A DNA stretch of 64,000 nucleotides from the NCBI GenBank assembly GCA_026545225.1, contig CM048846.1, positions 17,410,501-17,474,500 of the forward strand. The letters are read 5' to 3'. Below, piece by piece: positions 1-10,772 of the stretch (the first letter of the stretch is position 1; every line of letters begins with the position of its first letter). Source of the DNA: Cornus controversa. Taxonomy: Eukaryota; Streptophyta; Magnoliopsida; Cornales; Cornaceae. The notes beneath the pieces were generated by a model, which ran no database searches, was not told where the DNA came from, and saw nothing but the letters and a program-made list of their open reading frames with translations. A program made the translations under genes and the position numbers.

Positions 1-83
1 ATTTGAATTTCTATTAGTTTTTCTTCTCAAAGCATTTCCTTGGGTGCGAGTTATTTTACACTTTTAAAACAATATCAAGTTTT

Positions 84-104
84 TGGCACCTCAATCCCGG
101 GGAA
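84..104 (+). other. Degenerate primer-binding site (tRNA-Asp type)
   Basis: TGGCACC followed 7 bases later by CGGGGA resembles the TGGCGCC...CCGGGGA primer-binding site complementary to the 3' end of plant tRNA-Asp, used by many gypsy elements. Several positions are mutated. It marks the 5' LTR/internal boundary at about base 80. Confidence 0.5.
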
Positions 105-1186
105 TTGCAGACAAGAAAACTAATCAAATTTTGATTGATTTAATTCTTCTACTAGTTATAATTTAGTTTTTTTTTCTTTCTTTTGTTTTATTATTATCAA
201 AAAGAAAAAAAAAATCTTTCCAATTTTAATTATTTGTTCTAGGTTTTTTAAAAAATAAAAAACTTTTTCTTTATTATTATAGTTTAGTTTTAGTTTTTTA
301 ATTTTATTTTTATTATTATTTTTCTTAGTTTAGTTTTACTTTTATTTTATTGTTATTGTTTTACCTGATACTTCTTGAATTCTATAGCTGGTATTGTTGA
401 AAATTGCCTTGTTCGCATGTTCTTGGACACTACTTTGGAATCCAAGTACGTACAGTTTTTTTTTCCCTTTGTTTATTTATTTATTTTTTTTCTTTTCTTA
501 GATTAGGAAAACATAAATTTTTGTTTTAGGTTGATAACTTGTGCATGAGAACTTTAGGATAGAATAACTTAGAAATAACCCTAGGGTCACACTTTCTTCA
601 AGTTTATTTTCTATTTTATTTTATTTTTTTTGTTTTCTTTCTCTATTTAAAAAAAAAGACCTCACACTCACTCACTTTTTATTTTATTTTTATTTTTATG
701 GTGTGTTTTGTTTGTACATTTTAATTTAGCATTCTTGCATTAAAATTTTAGTAAGGGTAAAACCCCAAACAAGATAAGGATTGGATTTCATCACCAATTC
801 CTTGCCCAACTAGGTTAAAAATCTCTTTGCATTTGTTTATCCCAAGCCAAATTTAGTTTAAATATAAAATCAAGTAGACATTGGCCATAAGAATTCATAT
901 AGCTTATAGGACCCTCTTGGACAGAGTTAACTTTTGGTAACTCCAGGGAGCACCTTTCAACTTCACAATGTCTAGGAAAGTTCTGAGAAGATTGGTTTTT
1001 AAGTGGGACCGTTTGTGACCCCTCCAATCTATCTTAGAAACTTTCCTGGTTGTATTGTTGGTGGGGCTTAACTGGTAATCCTCTAGTTCCTCTGGAAGGG
1101 AGTAGAAGCTGTCTAACTAGTTAAGAATTATTTTGGAACTAGTCCAGATAATTCTTTAGGAAAAAAAATAAAAATAAAAAACTAAA

Positions 1187-1648
1187 ATAGAAATCACTAC
1201 CCTGGAGGAACCATTTGACAGCCCCTATTCTAACACATACAATCCTAATTGGAGGAACCATCCTAATTTTTCTTGGAGGCAAGACCATCCTCGGAACAAC
1301 CAAAGGGTGCAACCAATGCAACCCCAAGGGCAACCACAATTTTCATATCCTTCTATGTCCCAAAATACCCGTCCATATGTTCCCCCACCTCAACAAAGAC
1401 CAGCTTTAGAGGATACTCTCCAACAGTTCATGCAACAGACCAGTAAATCAATTTCTAAGTTAGAAATGCAAATAGGTCAATTAGCCACTGTTGTAAGAGG
1501 GAGGGAGAAGAGAAAGTTTCCTAGTCAACCTGTACCTAACCCAAAGGGCCAGTTTCATATTAGTGACCAGTCCACTTCTGGTTCACATGAGCAGATTCAT
1601 TCTATCACAACCCTAAGATCGAGCAAACAAGTTGATAATGGAGTCTAA
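1187..1648 (+). pseudogene. Gypsy gag C-terminal fragment
   Basis: The frame is open from about 1187 to the stop at 1646-1648 with no credible ATG start. It contains NTYNPNWRNHPNFSW, a hallmark of plant Athila/Tat-type gag. A Q/P-rich stretch follows, then a helical segment (LQQFMQQTSKSISKLEMQIG) and a basic P/Q-rich tail. The upstream part of gag is not recognisable, and downstream the frame breaks before the protease region. Gag would form the capsid-like particle, but this copy cannot encode a full protein. Confidence 0.75.
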
Positions 1649-1794
1649 ATGTCTATACATAATGAGAAAATTGAAAAAGACATGTTAGTAATTTAGGAAG
1701 GGATGACAAAACTACATTTGAAGTTGAATCAGAAATTCAAAGCCCTAGTCTTGACCCACCATCTCAAATAAGTCCACCAGTTAGAAACTTTGTT

Positions 1795-2644
1795 CCTACT
1801 GCACCATATCCTCAAAGACTTCAAAAGCCTAAGAAGGGGAATCATTATAATAAGATTATGGAAGTGTTTAAACAAATCAAAATTAATATTCCATTTCTTG
1901 ATACAATTTAACAGATCCCCTCTTATGCAAAACTCTTAAAGGACTTGTGTACGGTAAAACGTGGCTTGAATGTGCACAAAAAAGCCTTCCTCACTGAACA
2001 AGTTAGCTCAATCATCTAACATTCCACCTAAATTTAAGGATCCTAAATGTCCTACGATTTCATGTACCATAGGTGATCAAAACATTGAGCAAGCTTTGCT
2101 TGACTTGGGTGCGAGTGTCAATTTGTTACCTTACTCTGTTTACGAGCAACTAGGTCTAAGTGAGTTGAAACCCACGAAGGTGGTACTCCATTTAGCAAAT
2201 CGTTCAGTTAAGGTACCTCGTGGTGTTATTGAGGATGTGCTCATTCAAGTTGATAAATTCTTTTTTCCTATAGACTTTATTGTCTTAGACACTCAACCTG
2301 TAACTAATCCTACTAGCCATATTCCTGTCATCTTAGGTCATCCATTCCTAACTACTTCAAATGCTCTAATCAACTATAAGAATGGTGTTGTAAAACTCTC
2401 TTTTGGAAATATGTCGGTTGAGCTTAATGTTTTTAAGGTAAACCGACAACCACAAGATTTTGAGGATATTTGTGAATTAAATTTAATAGAAAGTCTAAAT
2501 CAGGATACTTTTATTCAATCTAGTTATAAGGACCCTTTCGAGGCACACCTAATTAATTTTGGCTGTGAGTTTGATATTGATAGTGCTTGTAATGATGTGA
2601 ATGTTTCATTGAATTCAGTCCATTTTATAGACATTGAAAAATGA
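1795..2644 (+). pseudogene. Gypsy aspartic protease (retropepsin) domain, frameshifted
   Basis: The first part is in frame 1 (from about 1795) and includes MEVFKQIKINIPFLDTI, an in-frame TAA, then QIPSYAKLLKDLC, the linker that precedes the protease in Athila/Tat polyproteins. Near 1970 the homology moves to frame 2, which stays open to 2644. That part holds the active site as DLGASVNLLP (usual D-T/S-G replaced by D-L-G, common in this plant lineage) and a downstream ILGHPFL flap/core motif. One stop and one frameshift make it a pseudogene. The expected reverse transcriptase does not follow. Confidence 0.8.
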
Positions 2645-3237
2645 AAAGCCAAGATGGAAAGCCTAGCTATCGGTTGAGTTATAGTCCATTTTATCATTGT
2701 ACATTATTAGTTTTAGGATTTCTAGGACTTGTGTCTTTTTATTTTTTTAGTATTGTGTCAATTTTTTTTCCTTTCATTTTGTGTATTTAATTTTAAATTT
2801 TTCTTTAAAAAAAATTAAAAAAAATTCATCATGATCCGGTATAGGCGCCCATTCTTTGACTATGTATGTAGTACCAATTCTACAATTTGTGATATGATTG
2901 ATAAAGTTAATGATTTCCGTTCATTAAAGTCTGATTTCGATACCCAATACTGTCGAGATTGCTTCAACACAGTATGGCATTAATAAAAAAAGGCAACCCC
3001 TTTATACTCTATACGTTAGCGTATCTGGATAATCAATATCTTATCACATATACATCTTAAAAAATTAGGACCCACAAGTTCAGAGAATGGGGAGCAAAGT
3101 AGTACCCGTGATTTTCACGTGAAGATTAGGTATTAAAAAAAAAAACCTTTTTGTTTTTCCTTTCTGCTTCATATTCACCCATGTTATTTCACTTGGTCGT
3201 TGGAGTATAGTCATTATTTTGACGGGATGTAACATCC

Positions 3238-3250
3238 AAGTTTGGGGGAG
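3238..3250 (+). other. Polypurine-tract-like sequence
   Basis: AAGTTTGGGGGAG resembles the polypurine tract in front of the 3' LTR of plant gypsy elements. A second similar run, AAGTTTGGGGGTGA, sits at 3375-3388. Either could prime plus-strand synthesis. The LTR that should follow was not identified. Confidence 0.4.
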
Positions 3251-3259
3251 TGGCCTCAT

Positions 3260-4128
3260 TACCTTCATGCTACTGGTTTGCTCTATTTTCTTGCCACTAC
3301 TCCCGTTTTATGGTAATATTGTTCTAACCCTTCTCTATGCTTCGATTGGGTGTATATTGAGTACAATGTATAGTTTAAGTTTGGGGGTGAGGCGAATGCC
3401 TTTTTATGTGCTTTATTGAAATGGGGGGAGATTTTTATGAAAATTTTCTTATTAGCATAGCAAACATACTCTTGGTTGAGCTAACTAAAGTGGCACTCAA
3501 TAAATTAGATGTCCATAATAGTTTCAAAGCACTTGACAGCAGATTTTTATCAAAGTACGATAGATATGTGTTGAAAGCCTTTGAACATAGTGACAACAAA
3601 GTAAGACTTAAGAGTGGCAGTAATTATAACGTGGTTATGTATAAAATATAAAAAACATATTCTCAACATGATCTAATATGCATTCTTAAAAAAAGGTATT
3701 TAAAATAATTATGAAATGAAGTCAACAAAATCTGAGCATAAACATGGCACAACAATCATTTAGATCACTCAAGTACTACAGGCAGGCCTATTAAATTCTA
3801 AAACTAGTAACAAGTGACAAAGTCATGAGATTTAAAGACTCAAAATTAATTCAATTTGCATTGTTGCTTAACCAGAGTATATGCATACATGAGGGCATTA
3901 AACAATTCTGCTCAATCTAATTTAAAGAACCAAATTCAATTAAAAAAACCTGTAGCTTAAAAAAAATATTAAGCTATATCAAAACTACATTAAAAAACTA
4001 AAATATTTTGCTTAAATGCATAACACAACTATACTAAAAAAACAGCCATATGATATAACAAATAGTACAATAGTTGAAAGAAAAACACAACAAATAGAAC
4101 TTATTTGATAAGCTATTGACAAATTTTT
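3260..4128. other. AT-rich stretch, no gene recognised
   Basis: Short open frames here have no recognisable motif. The first part may be the missing 3' LTR of the upstream element, but no match to the short 5' LTR end at 1-80 was convincing. Confidence 0.4.
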
Positions 4129-4225
4129 ATCCTTGGCAAGAAACTCACATCCATGTGAAACAATGGGGATTTGAACCCACAACCTTCTACTTTGGAAGGT
4201 GATGAAGTAAACTAATTATTGTAAC
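4129..4225 (-). repeat. tRNA-derived (SINE-like) fragment
   Basis: On the minus strand GGTTCAAATCC matches the RNA polymerase III B box (GGTTCRANTCC) exactly, inside a tRNA-like context (GTGGGTTCAAATCCCC). No cloverleaf and no clear A box were found, so a SINE fragment is more likely than a tRNA gene. Confidence 0.4.
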
Positions 4226-6805
4226 ACTCAAAAAACCAAAATAAAAACTAATTTAGATCTCACACTACAAGAGTAGTTGTGTTAGAAAGAGTAGGTGCTT
4301 TCACTATGTTAAGAGATATAGAACATACATTTCATGTAATGACAAAAACTTGCACCAACTACACCAGAGTTCCACCTTTCTTTGAGCTACAACTTTCCAG
4401 CTAATTACATGCCAATACAATGCATTGTGCTTTTTCAAACAAACAATTTTTTCTTTTTCAGCCGCAGACGAACAAAGATTTTTTTTCCTTTTTGAGTTCT
4501 TTTGCTTTTGGGGGTTCTAGAGAATTGTGTGACTGAGAAAAGATGATGAAAGAATAGGCATAAAAAGAGACAGAGGACCTGCACAACCACAAATCATTTC
4601 TATAATGAGCATTGAAACAAGAAAGAAGCTTTTCTTTCTACTCTGAAGCCCAAAGGGGTAAAAAATGAAATGGAAGAGTTCTAACACTCAATACCAGTAG
4701 TCCTCACCTTCTATGCTTTAAAAATGACTATCAATGTGAAGTATTGGGAAATTTTGCAGACACAAGAGATATTTTTTTTTTTGTTTTTTGGGTTCCTCCC
4801 ATAACTAAACAGAACAAGTTTATGTTGTCTTTTGTGTCTCTCAAGGAAAGCCAGCTAGAGGCTAGAATTTGGAGGGGATGTCGTGTAAATATATGAAGAT
4901 AGTGTGTTACTAATTTTTGAGAGAGATGGATGTGGAATGTGTGGGTCAGGTCTCACTGGTCATTTTCTTTCTACTTCCATGGTTGCTAGTGTTATGTGGT
5001 GTTTAGAAAGTTTAATTTGCCTAGATGTTCATGATCTAGCCAAGTGATATAAAGTGTCATTAGCTAGTGTTGATCATAAAAGTTACAGTATCTAGTTGAC
5101 TGGTTTTTGCAAACACTGTCACGCTCTGGTTTATGATATTAATTCGGCGGATGAAACATGGGAATGGGTCAATCTCAAAGAGGTAAAGATGGAGCTATCT
5201 TCCATCTTTATTAATTTTTCTTGTACTATGGGAACACATATTTTAGTTTGTACAAAAGAATTTGACAATATCGTTATGTTTTGAGTTATGGAATATTGGA
5301 AATGGTTGTATCTTTATCTACTATTTTTGTTGAATTATTGATGAATCTATTTTTAATGGCTTTTGTTTATAGGATTGTTTTCCTGCGAGTGTTATTTTAT
5401 GCCTAGTTGATTACTTAGACATACATCTTCATTGTTTCCCAATCATAGTCTAAGTGAAAATATGATACCCTTGAGATGTTCTATTTTATAGTTTCCAAGA
5501 AATGGGATTAATTTTTCTCATCTTCGGGGTGATGTTGTTTATTAGTACATATTTGTAAACAAACATTTGGTCATCTGAATTGGGATGCGCTAATTCAGTC
5601 TATGTTTTTTGGATACATTTACACTGCGTTTGGATCTAAATCCTTTTAGAAAGAAAAGGATTTTAAATTAGATCTCATTTCTGCGTTTGGAACAAACTGA
5701 AATTCAGGATACCAAATAAGTTGGAGCTGGGTCAAATGCAAATTTACTTTAGTAATTCCCAAAACCCATGATATCCTACCATTTTTAATGGAATCCTGAA
5801 ACAGTATATTTTGTCTTCTGAAATCCCTGCAAATACAATTTCTATACATTCCAAACAACAGAAATTGCATTCTTAATTCCATATATTGTCAAACCTTTTT
5901 CATTCTAAGCACGACGTTAAGGGTCAGTATTGAGGTAAGGAAGAATGCATCGTGATGCAGTTTTAGGGCCTGAAGTTTCTTTAGGTGTTTGTGTATAGAT
6001 TTCACAGCTGGGATCTCATCATTGAATTGTTTCATGAACCTCTTGCATTAACCTCGATTGAGTTCTTTTCACCTCTTGCATTAACCTCTATTGAGTTTTT
6101 TTTTTTTCTTTTTGGTTTTTTGTCATATATTATATATAACTTAGTTTTATAAGTCTTGTTTTTTTCTTTATTGTTTCTGGTTTCTAGTTTAAAATGGCAC
6201 TTCCTTTATTAGTTCTTTTGTTTTTTTTTTTTTTGGATACACATACCATCATCCTTCATTTTATCTAACACGTCCATGATATGCCTTAGAAGAATGTGGA
6301 ATGCTCAAGCATAGTTCTAATTTTGACTGCATAATATCTTAGTCGCTTTTGGATTTATTCTTTTCAATTCAATGGTTTACTCATCCTAAAAAACTATACA
6401 TATTTGTAATGATATATTGTTAACCCTTTTTTTGGCCATTTTTTAAACTTTTATTTTTGAAGATATCAACTCCGTATTTTATTCTTCTCCTGCTCAATTC
6501 AGGCCCCAGAATAAAACCTAATTTGTCTAATTAGTAGAGATTTTGTAACTAAGGTTACAATTCCTAATTAGCAGGCTCATTGTAGTTTTACTGTCTTGTC
6601 CCTGTTTTCAGGGAAGAATCCACCAAACATCTGATAACTTCAATAGTTGCAAATCTTTAATCTCCACATAACAGTGTTGTAGTTCACAATTTGCTAAATT
6701 TTATATTCAAAAGCTCATAAATATATTACAAAACCATATGATCAACTCAATGGGAGAAAGAAATCTTAAGCAGCCATCAGCAGAAAAAAGTTCGAAACTT
6801 CTTAC
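4226..6805. other. AT-rich non-coding DNA with possible MITE
   Basis: No protein family was recognised on either strand. 5626-5890 begins with GCGTTTGGAT and later shows CATTCCAAAC, reminiscent of Tourist/Harbinger MITE ends, but no target-site duplication was seen. The remainder is poly-T-rich spacer. No continuation of the PRL1-like exons (next feature) could be found here. Confidence 0.35.
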
Positions 6806-6898
6806 CTTGATTGTTCGATCTACAGAACCTGTACAGAACCATTTATTACTTGGATCAAACGCAACAGATCTCACCCATCCCAGATGGCCACTAATAAC
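6806..6898 (-). pseudogene. PRL1: PRL1-like WD40 exon fragment
   Basis: The minus strand encodes exactly 31 codons between an AG acceptor (complement of 6899-6900) and a GTAAG donor (complement of 6801-6805). The peptide contains [20 protein letters not shown] and ends in DRTIK. This is the first WD40 blade of PRL1, the plant subunit of the spliceosome-associated MAC/NTC complex. Open frame and splice sites are intact. The next exon of PRL1 (beginning IWD) is not found downstream and the preceding exon is missing, so this is an isolated, probably captured exon. It lies about 3.2 kb from a CACTA transposon end, which fits gene capture by that element. Confidence 0.8.
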
Positions 6899-7558
6899 CT
6901 ACATAAATTTAATATTAAGAATGTTAGAAAACATTTAATGTTGGTAACAAACATTGAAAACAGAAGCACATACAGCTAAATTAGTAAATGGAAGAGCAGT
7001 TAAGTCAACAACAAGAGATTTAGATTTCAGGAGGTTTACAGAGGTTTGCAACTCATCACAAATTAGACTAACACAAGATGGAAGAACCAACAGGGTCACA
7101 GAAAAATTCTGAAATGTACATAAATGTATACACTATGTATTTATATTTGCTTGATAGTTAGCTATTTCACCATGGATGTATCAGATAGAGCATGAATCCC
7201 ACAATATAGCTCATACATCCACCTTCATAAAAGATACAACTGCTTAATGGTAGAAGAATAGCTAACATATTCTTTGTTGAGAGGACTATGAAAGAAGATA
7301 TGTTAAAGACATTATCCCGTCTAATAGAGAAAACAATACTCCCTCCTTCCAAATTTGTAGATACATTTTTTCCTTCTTTGAATGTCCCAATATAGATGTC
7401 CAATTTGAAAAGCCAATATACAAAATGTTCTAAATCTTCAAATAAATCCTTTTCTAATTAAATTAATGCATGATAGTGAAAGGCAAGCAAGTTTCTCACA
7501 TCAAGCATTTACTGTAAGGCCAACAGAAGAAGAAAAGAAAGGCGAAAAGCCTAAATAC

Positions 7559-7623
7559 CTGTCAGATGAACCAGGAGCAGAAACAAGAACAGTGTTCTTG
7601 CCAGGAAAACCAACATCAGTTAT
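7559..7623 (-). pseudogene. PRL1: Second PRL1-like exon fragment (N-terminal region)
   Basis: The minus strand reads DVGFPGKNTVLVSAPGSSDR, ending in a GTATTTAG donor (complement of 7551-7558). It resembles the N-terminal linker of PRL1 that precedes the WD40 blades, about two exons upstream of the exon at 6806-6898. Order and strand are correct for one PRL1 gene, but the exon that should join them (alternating basic and proline residues before the first blade) is absent from the 660 bp between. The upstream limit is uncertain because the acceptor is not obvious. Confidence 0.55.
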
Positions 7624-7875
7624 GTCAAAAATAAAGTTCAAAAGCAACAATCAGCCAACATCAAAAGTTGATTGTATAAATGGAATGATAATAGGCATGC
7701 AAAACAAATTAGAAATAAGATTCAAAAAACCAGTTAATACTACAAAAATTATATTTAATTACAACTTCACTCTAACCATCTTGTTAGTCCAAAGATACTC
7801 AAAAACAAAGAATTATAAATTAATCACATAAGCAAACATAGCACTACAATCATTCAGCCAAGTATGATAATGTTT

Positions 7876-8768
7876 GTGCATTAGAGAGATTCCCAAGACA
7901 AATCATCATACTCCAAGGGGGAGTGCTAATGTCCCTGTATTTTATCATCACCTGCACAAACTAATGTTTGAAAAACACAATTTATAGGCTTGTAAGAAAA
8001 GTGAAAAACAATGGTTTCAAACTAAATTGGATCAAAAACATACAATAAGAAAATCAAAGATCCAAAAAGAGTGCCTCAGATTAAGTTCTTTTCATTATAG
8101 ATTAGACCATTCATAGTATATTTAAACCCATCATTGGCACCCAAATGTTAAAAATAACCATATTTCCAAGAGATAATTCATACTCTTCTAAAACCGAAAA
8201 ATATCAATGGTATATATCCACAGGAAATTTTTAAAAACTATACAAACTAAGCTGTTCTATTATAGCATAAAAATGTAGTAGCAAAAAATAAAAAAATTCA
8301 AGTTATACACTAGAGTGTACATCTATCCATCCCTGTATGTGTATTACTAAATGCATCAGAGAGATTCCCAAAGACCAAGTCATCAATCTCCAGAGGAGTA
8401 CTGATGTCCCTGTCTATTTTATCATCACTTGCAAAGTTGCCAACTACCAAATCTTCATATCATATTTGGTTATGCCAAGTACCAAGATGAAACAAACTTA
8501 TTGAATGAAAAAACCCTTAATAAGCCATCTGAAAAGGCTTCATTTTTACATTTCATAAGAAAATAATATCATATTGAAGAACCCACATCTAACCAAATAA
8601 TTTACTAAGTGCTCGAGTGAAAAGGGAAAAATAGAAAAAAATAAAGGAAACAATAAAAACCTAAATGCAAAACAAAAGAATTTATAACATATAAAAGACC
8701 TCATCGCCTCAGATTAATTTCTTTTCATCGTGATTTACTCGAAGTATATTTAAACTCATTATAGACAC
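7876..8768. repeat. Diverged direct duplication
   Basis: 7876-7961 and 8350-8436 are similar (GAGAGATTCCCA...GATGTCCCTGT...TTTATCATCAC...TGCA). 8073-8140 and 8707-8768 are also similar (GCCTCAGATTAA...TTCTTTTCAT...TATATTTAAAC). Both pairs are in the same order, so a segment of several hundred bases was duplicated in tandem and has since diverged by indels (offsets of about 474 and 633 bp). Confidence 0.6.
8348..8445 (-). pseudogene. Unidentified exon-like open segment
   Basis: The minus strand stays open for about 33-37 codons. It reads DLVVGNFASDDKIDRDIS and then TPLEIDDLVFGNLSDA, ending at a possible GTAATA donor (complement of 8341-8347). The diverged copy at 7876-7961 has a stop in the matching frame. 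The peptide carries two similar halves (DLVVGNFASD and DLVFGNLSDA). I do not recognise the family. It lies between the PRL1-like exons and the GC-rich first-exon-like segment, all on the minus strand, so it may belong to a chimeric transcript of captured exons. Confidence 0.3.
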
Positions 8769-9258
8769 AGACATTTCTCACCCATGACCTACAAGATTTA
8801 CACCATGAATACAAATAGTGGTATTCCTAGCATGGTAAATCAAATGAACCACTATATAGATCTAACAGCAAGACCAAAATAACAGCAAAAACAAATTCAC
8901 AAAAGATATACAGTGCTATACAATTTCTAATAAAAATTGAAGTACCAAGAATGATAAATCAGTGATCAAACACCAAAAATATAATGCAAACTGGGCAGCA
9001 GTGACAAAATTCCAACATTCAATTTGGGGAAAAATAAACTCAACACACAACAAGCGCAAATTCAACGCAAGCATATATCAATTTTGTGTGCCTATGAAAG
9101 TGTGTCACTACAATTAATTCATAAATCACCAAATCTCAATCAAGTACGTCTGTGAGTGTGTATACAAACTGAAATATGTGCGTCTATGAGTGTGTAGACA
9201 AAGAGAGAAAATTATACCAGTAGAAGGCTTTCTCAAACTCTTAAACCATACTCACAGA

Positions 9259-9585
9259 TCAAAAGAAGCTTAAATCGTTGCCGAACAAGATTAAAATCAA
9301 CCTGATAATGATTCCAGTGGCTGTCGATGCGATCAACGGCTTCATCGTCCCCCCTTGCCACGGTGATTGTTCGGGTTTCACCGACAGAACCACCGACGCA
9401 GCTTGAGCCAAAACATTTTGGCTTGAAGTAGTGCATCTGAGTCTTGAACGAAGATTGAATGACAGCAATGGTTTGGATCTGATGAGTACGATGGACTCAT
9501 CATAGCCATCGTTGGGTGGCACCGCTCCGAAGTTGAACGACGGTGTGGTGGGACTACACCTCGTCGAGTCGTGCTCCTTTCTCAT
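9259..9585 (-). other. GC-rich first-exon-like ORF, unknown product
   Basis: An ATG at complement 9583-9585 opens 108 codons in DNA clearly richer in GC than its surroundings. An overlapping frame (9233-9436) is also open. CpG-rich sequence (GCGGCCGCGGCGCG) lies just upstream at 9624-9637, followed by GA-rich sequence like a plant 5' leader. No domain was recognised in either frame. It sits between the captured PRL1-like exons and the CACTA end and could be the first exon of a captured or chimeric gene. Coding status is unproven. Confidence 0.3.
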
Positions 9586-9880
9586 CGGAGGCTTCGAACG
9601 TTGCTGCCAGTGTACCCACCTAAGCGGCCGCGGCGCGTAAGATGTTATATTTGAGAGAGAGAGATTGGACTAGCAATTTCAACGAATTTGATTTTCATAT
9701 GGTGCAAAATGGTGTTTGGATGAGAGAGAGTGTGTGAGAGAGATGAAATTTTGGAAAATTATGAGAGAGAATGAGAGAAAGACGAGCGGGAGAGTGAAAT
9801 GGTGACCTAAAATCGTCTCCCCTTTTCAATATTCATGAGAGAGAAATAAAAGGATTTTTTAGTTTAAAAAAAATTAGACC

Positions 9881-10138
9881 TTTCATCACGGGCATAGCCC
9901 GTGATAAACATAAAACATTCCAATACAGGCCTTGCCCGTGGTGGAAAGTCTCTTTCTACCACGGGCTCAAGCAATCCGTGGTGAAAAGTATTTTCTACGA
10001 CGGGCTATGTGGGCCCATTGTAGAAAGTAACTTTCTACCACGGGCTACACGAGCCCGCCGTAGAAAGTGACTTTCCACCACGGGCTGTGCGGGCCCGCCG
10101 TAAAAAGCCTGTTGTTAAAGGCTAAATTTCTTGTAGTG
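9881..10138. mobile_element. CACTA (En/Spm) transposon right end with subterminal repeats
   Basis: The segment ends in TTTCTTGTAGTG at 10138, the inverted form of CACTACAAGAAA, the diagnostic CACTA terminus. Inside it, ACCACGGGCT-type motifs recur in direct and inverted orientation (near 9885, 9935, 9958, 9998, 10038, 10076), several paired as CCACGGGCT...AGCCCGYGG. They alternate with TTTCTAC/GTAGAAA blocks. Such clustered subterminal repeats are the transposase-binding region of CACTA elements. No left end with the same subterminal repeats was found in the window, and no CACTA transposase was seen. Confidence 0.8.
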
Positions 10139-10189
10139 CCTGTATGCATTGACGACCCCAATGGGTGTAAAGGGGGCCTTCAATTTGCT

Positions 10190-10570
10190 GTATTCGAAGT
10201 GTCACATTCGGTCAACTTATCAACAATGACCCCATATGACGTCGTGGCTCTTTTTCGACCTTGGAAGTCCCATCACAAAATCCATAGTGACATGCTCCCA
10301 CTTCCACATTGCTAATGGTAGTGGTTGTAATAAACCTATCGGTCTTTGATATTCAGCCTTCACTTCTTCATTAGTGAGGCACTTTGCCACAAACTGAGTA
10401 ATATCATTCTTAATTCCTTTCCACCAATATTGTTGATGCAAATTATGGTACATTTTGGTATCGCCGATGTGTGTACTTCAAGTCTAAAGTGATGAAACTC
10501 TCTAAGTACATCATCCATACAAGCCAATGGTACAACTATCTTTCCTTTGAATCTCAAACCTCTATCGGAA
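10190..10570 (-). pseudogene. Ty3/gypsy integrase N-terminal (zinc-binding) fragment
   Basis: The minus strand reads RFKGKIVVP, then after a frameshift MYHNLHQQYWWKGIKNDI. AEYQRPIGLLQPLPLAMWKW, VTMDFVMGLPRS and HDVIW follow. This is the HHCC region and start of the catalytic core of a chromovirus-type gypsy integrase; the second half of the zinc ligand pair is changed (usual CxxC appears as CLTN). The sequence decays right after and meets the CACTA terminus at 10138, so the transposon probably inserted into, or was joined to, this element. Confidence 0.8.
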
Positions 10571-10772
10571 TGGTGCCCAACCTACAAATCGTTCGTCAAA
10601 TCAACGAACAGACCTCACCATCACAACCGTAGGGTCCAAAAACCTTAAAAAACACTTTAATATTGACACATTTTCAGTCTGGACTAAGAGTCTTTCCTTT
10701 GCCCTTTCAATCAATTTCTCAGCTATGTTGGGCTACATATTCCCTTGGCCCTCTGATTAGTTAAACATTAAA

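Larger units (their letters stand above)
1..3251 (+). mobile_element. Ty3/gypsy gag-protease retroelement remnant without polymerase
   Basis: The order is: probable 5' LTR end (1 to about 80), degenerate primer-binding site (84-104), a long AT-rich leader, gag tail (1187-1648), aspartic protease (1795-2644) and a polypurine-like tract at 3238-3250. No reverse transcriptase, RNase H or integrase motif lies between the protease and the purine tract, only about 600 bp of AT-rich sequence. The gag and protease motifs are of the Athila/Tat type. The short distance from protease to purine tract suggests a non-autonomous gag-protease derivative rather than a simple truncation, but a deletion is equally possible. 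The 5' LTR lies mostly outside the window and I could not find a convincing 3' LTR copy. Confidence 0.6.

Noticed and set aside
4129..4225. A functional tRNA gene
   Set aside because: A good B box, but no acceptor stem, anticodon arm or clear A box could be folded around it.
4263..4285. CACTACAAGAG as the left end of the CACTA element ending at 10138
   Set aside because: The match stops after ten bases, the ACCACGGGCT subterminal repeats of the right end are absent, and the flanking three bases (TCA) do not match those after 10138 (CCT).
5374..5410. Match to the 5' LTR end at 1-80 as the missing 3' LTR of the first element
   Set aside because: Only a short partial similarity (TGCGAGTGTTATTTTATGC), no longer collinear stretch.
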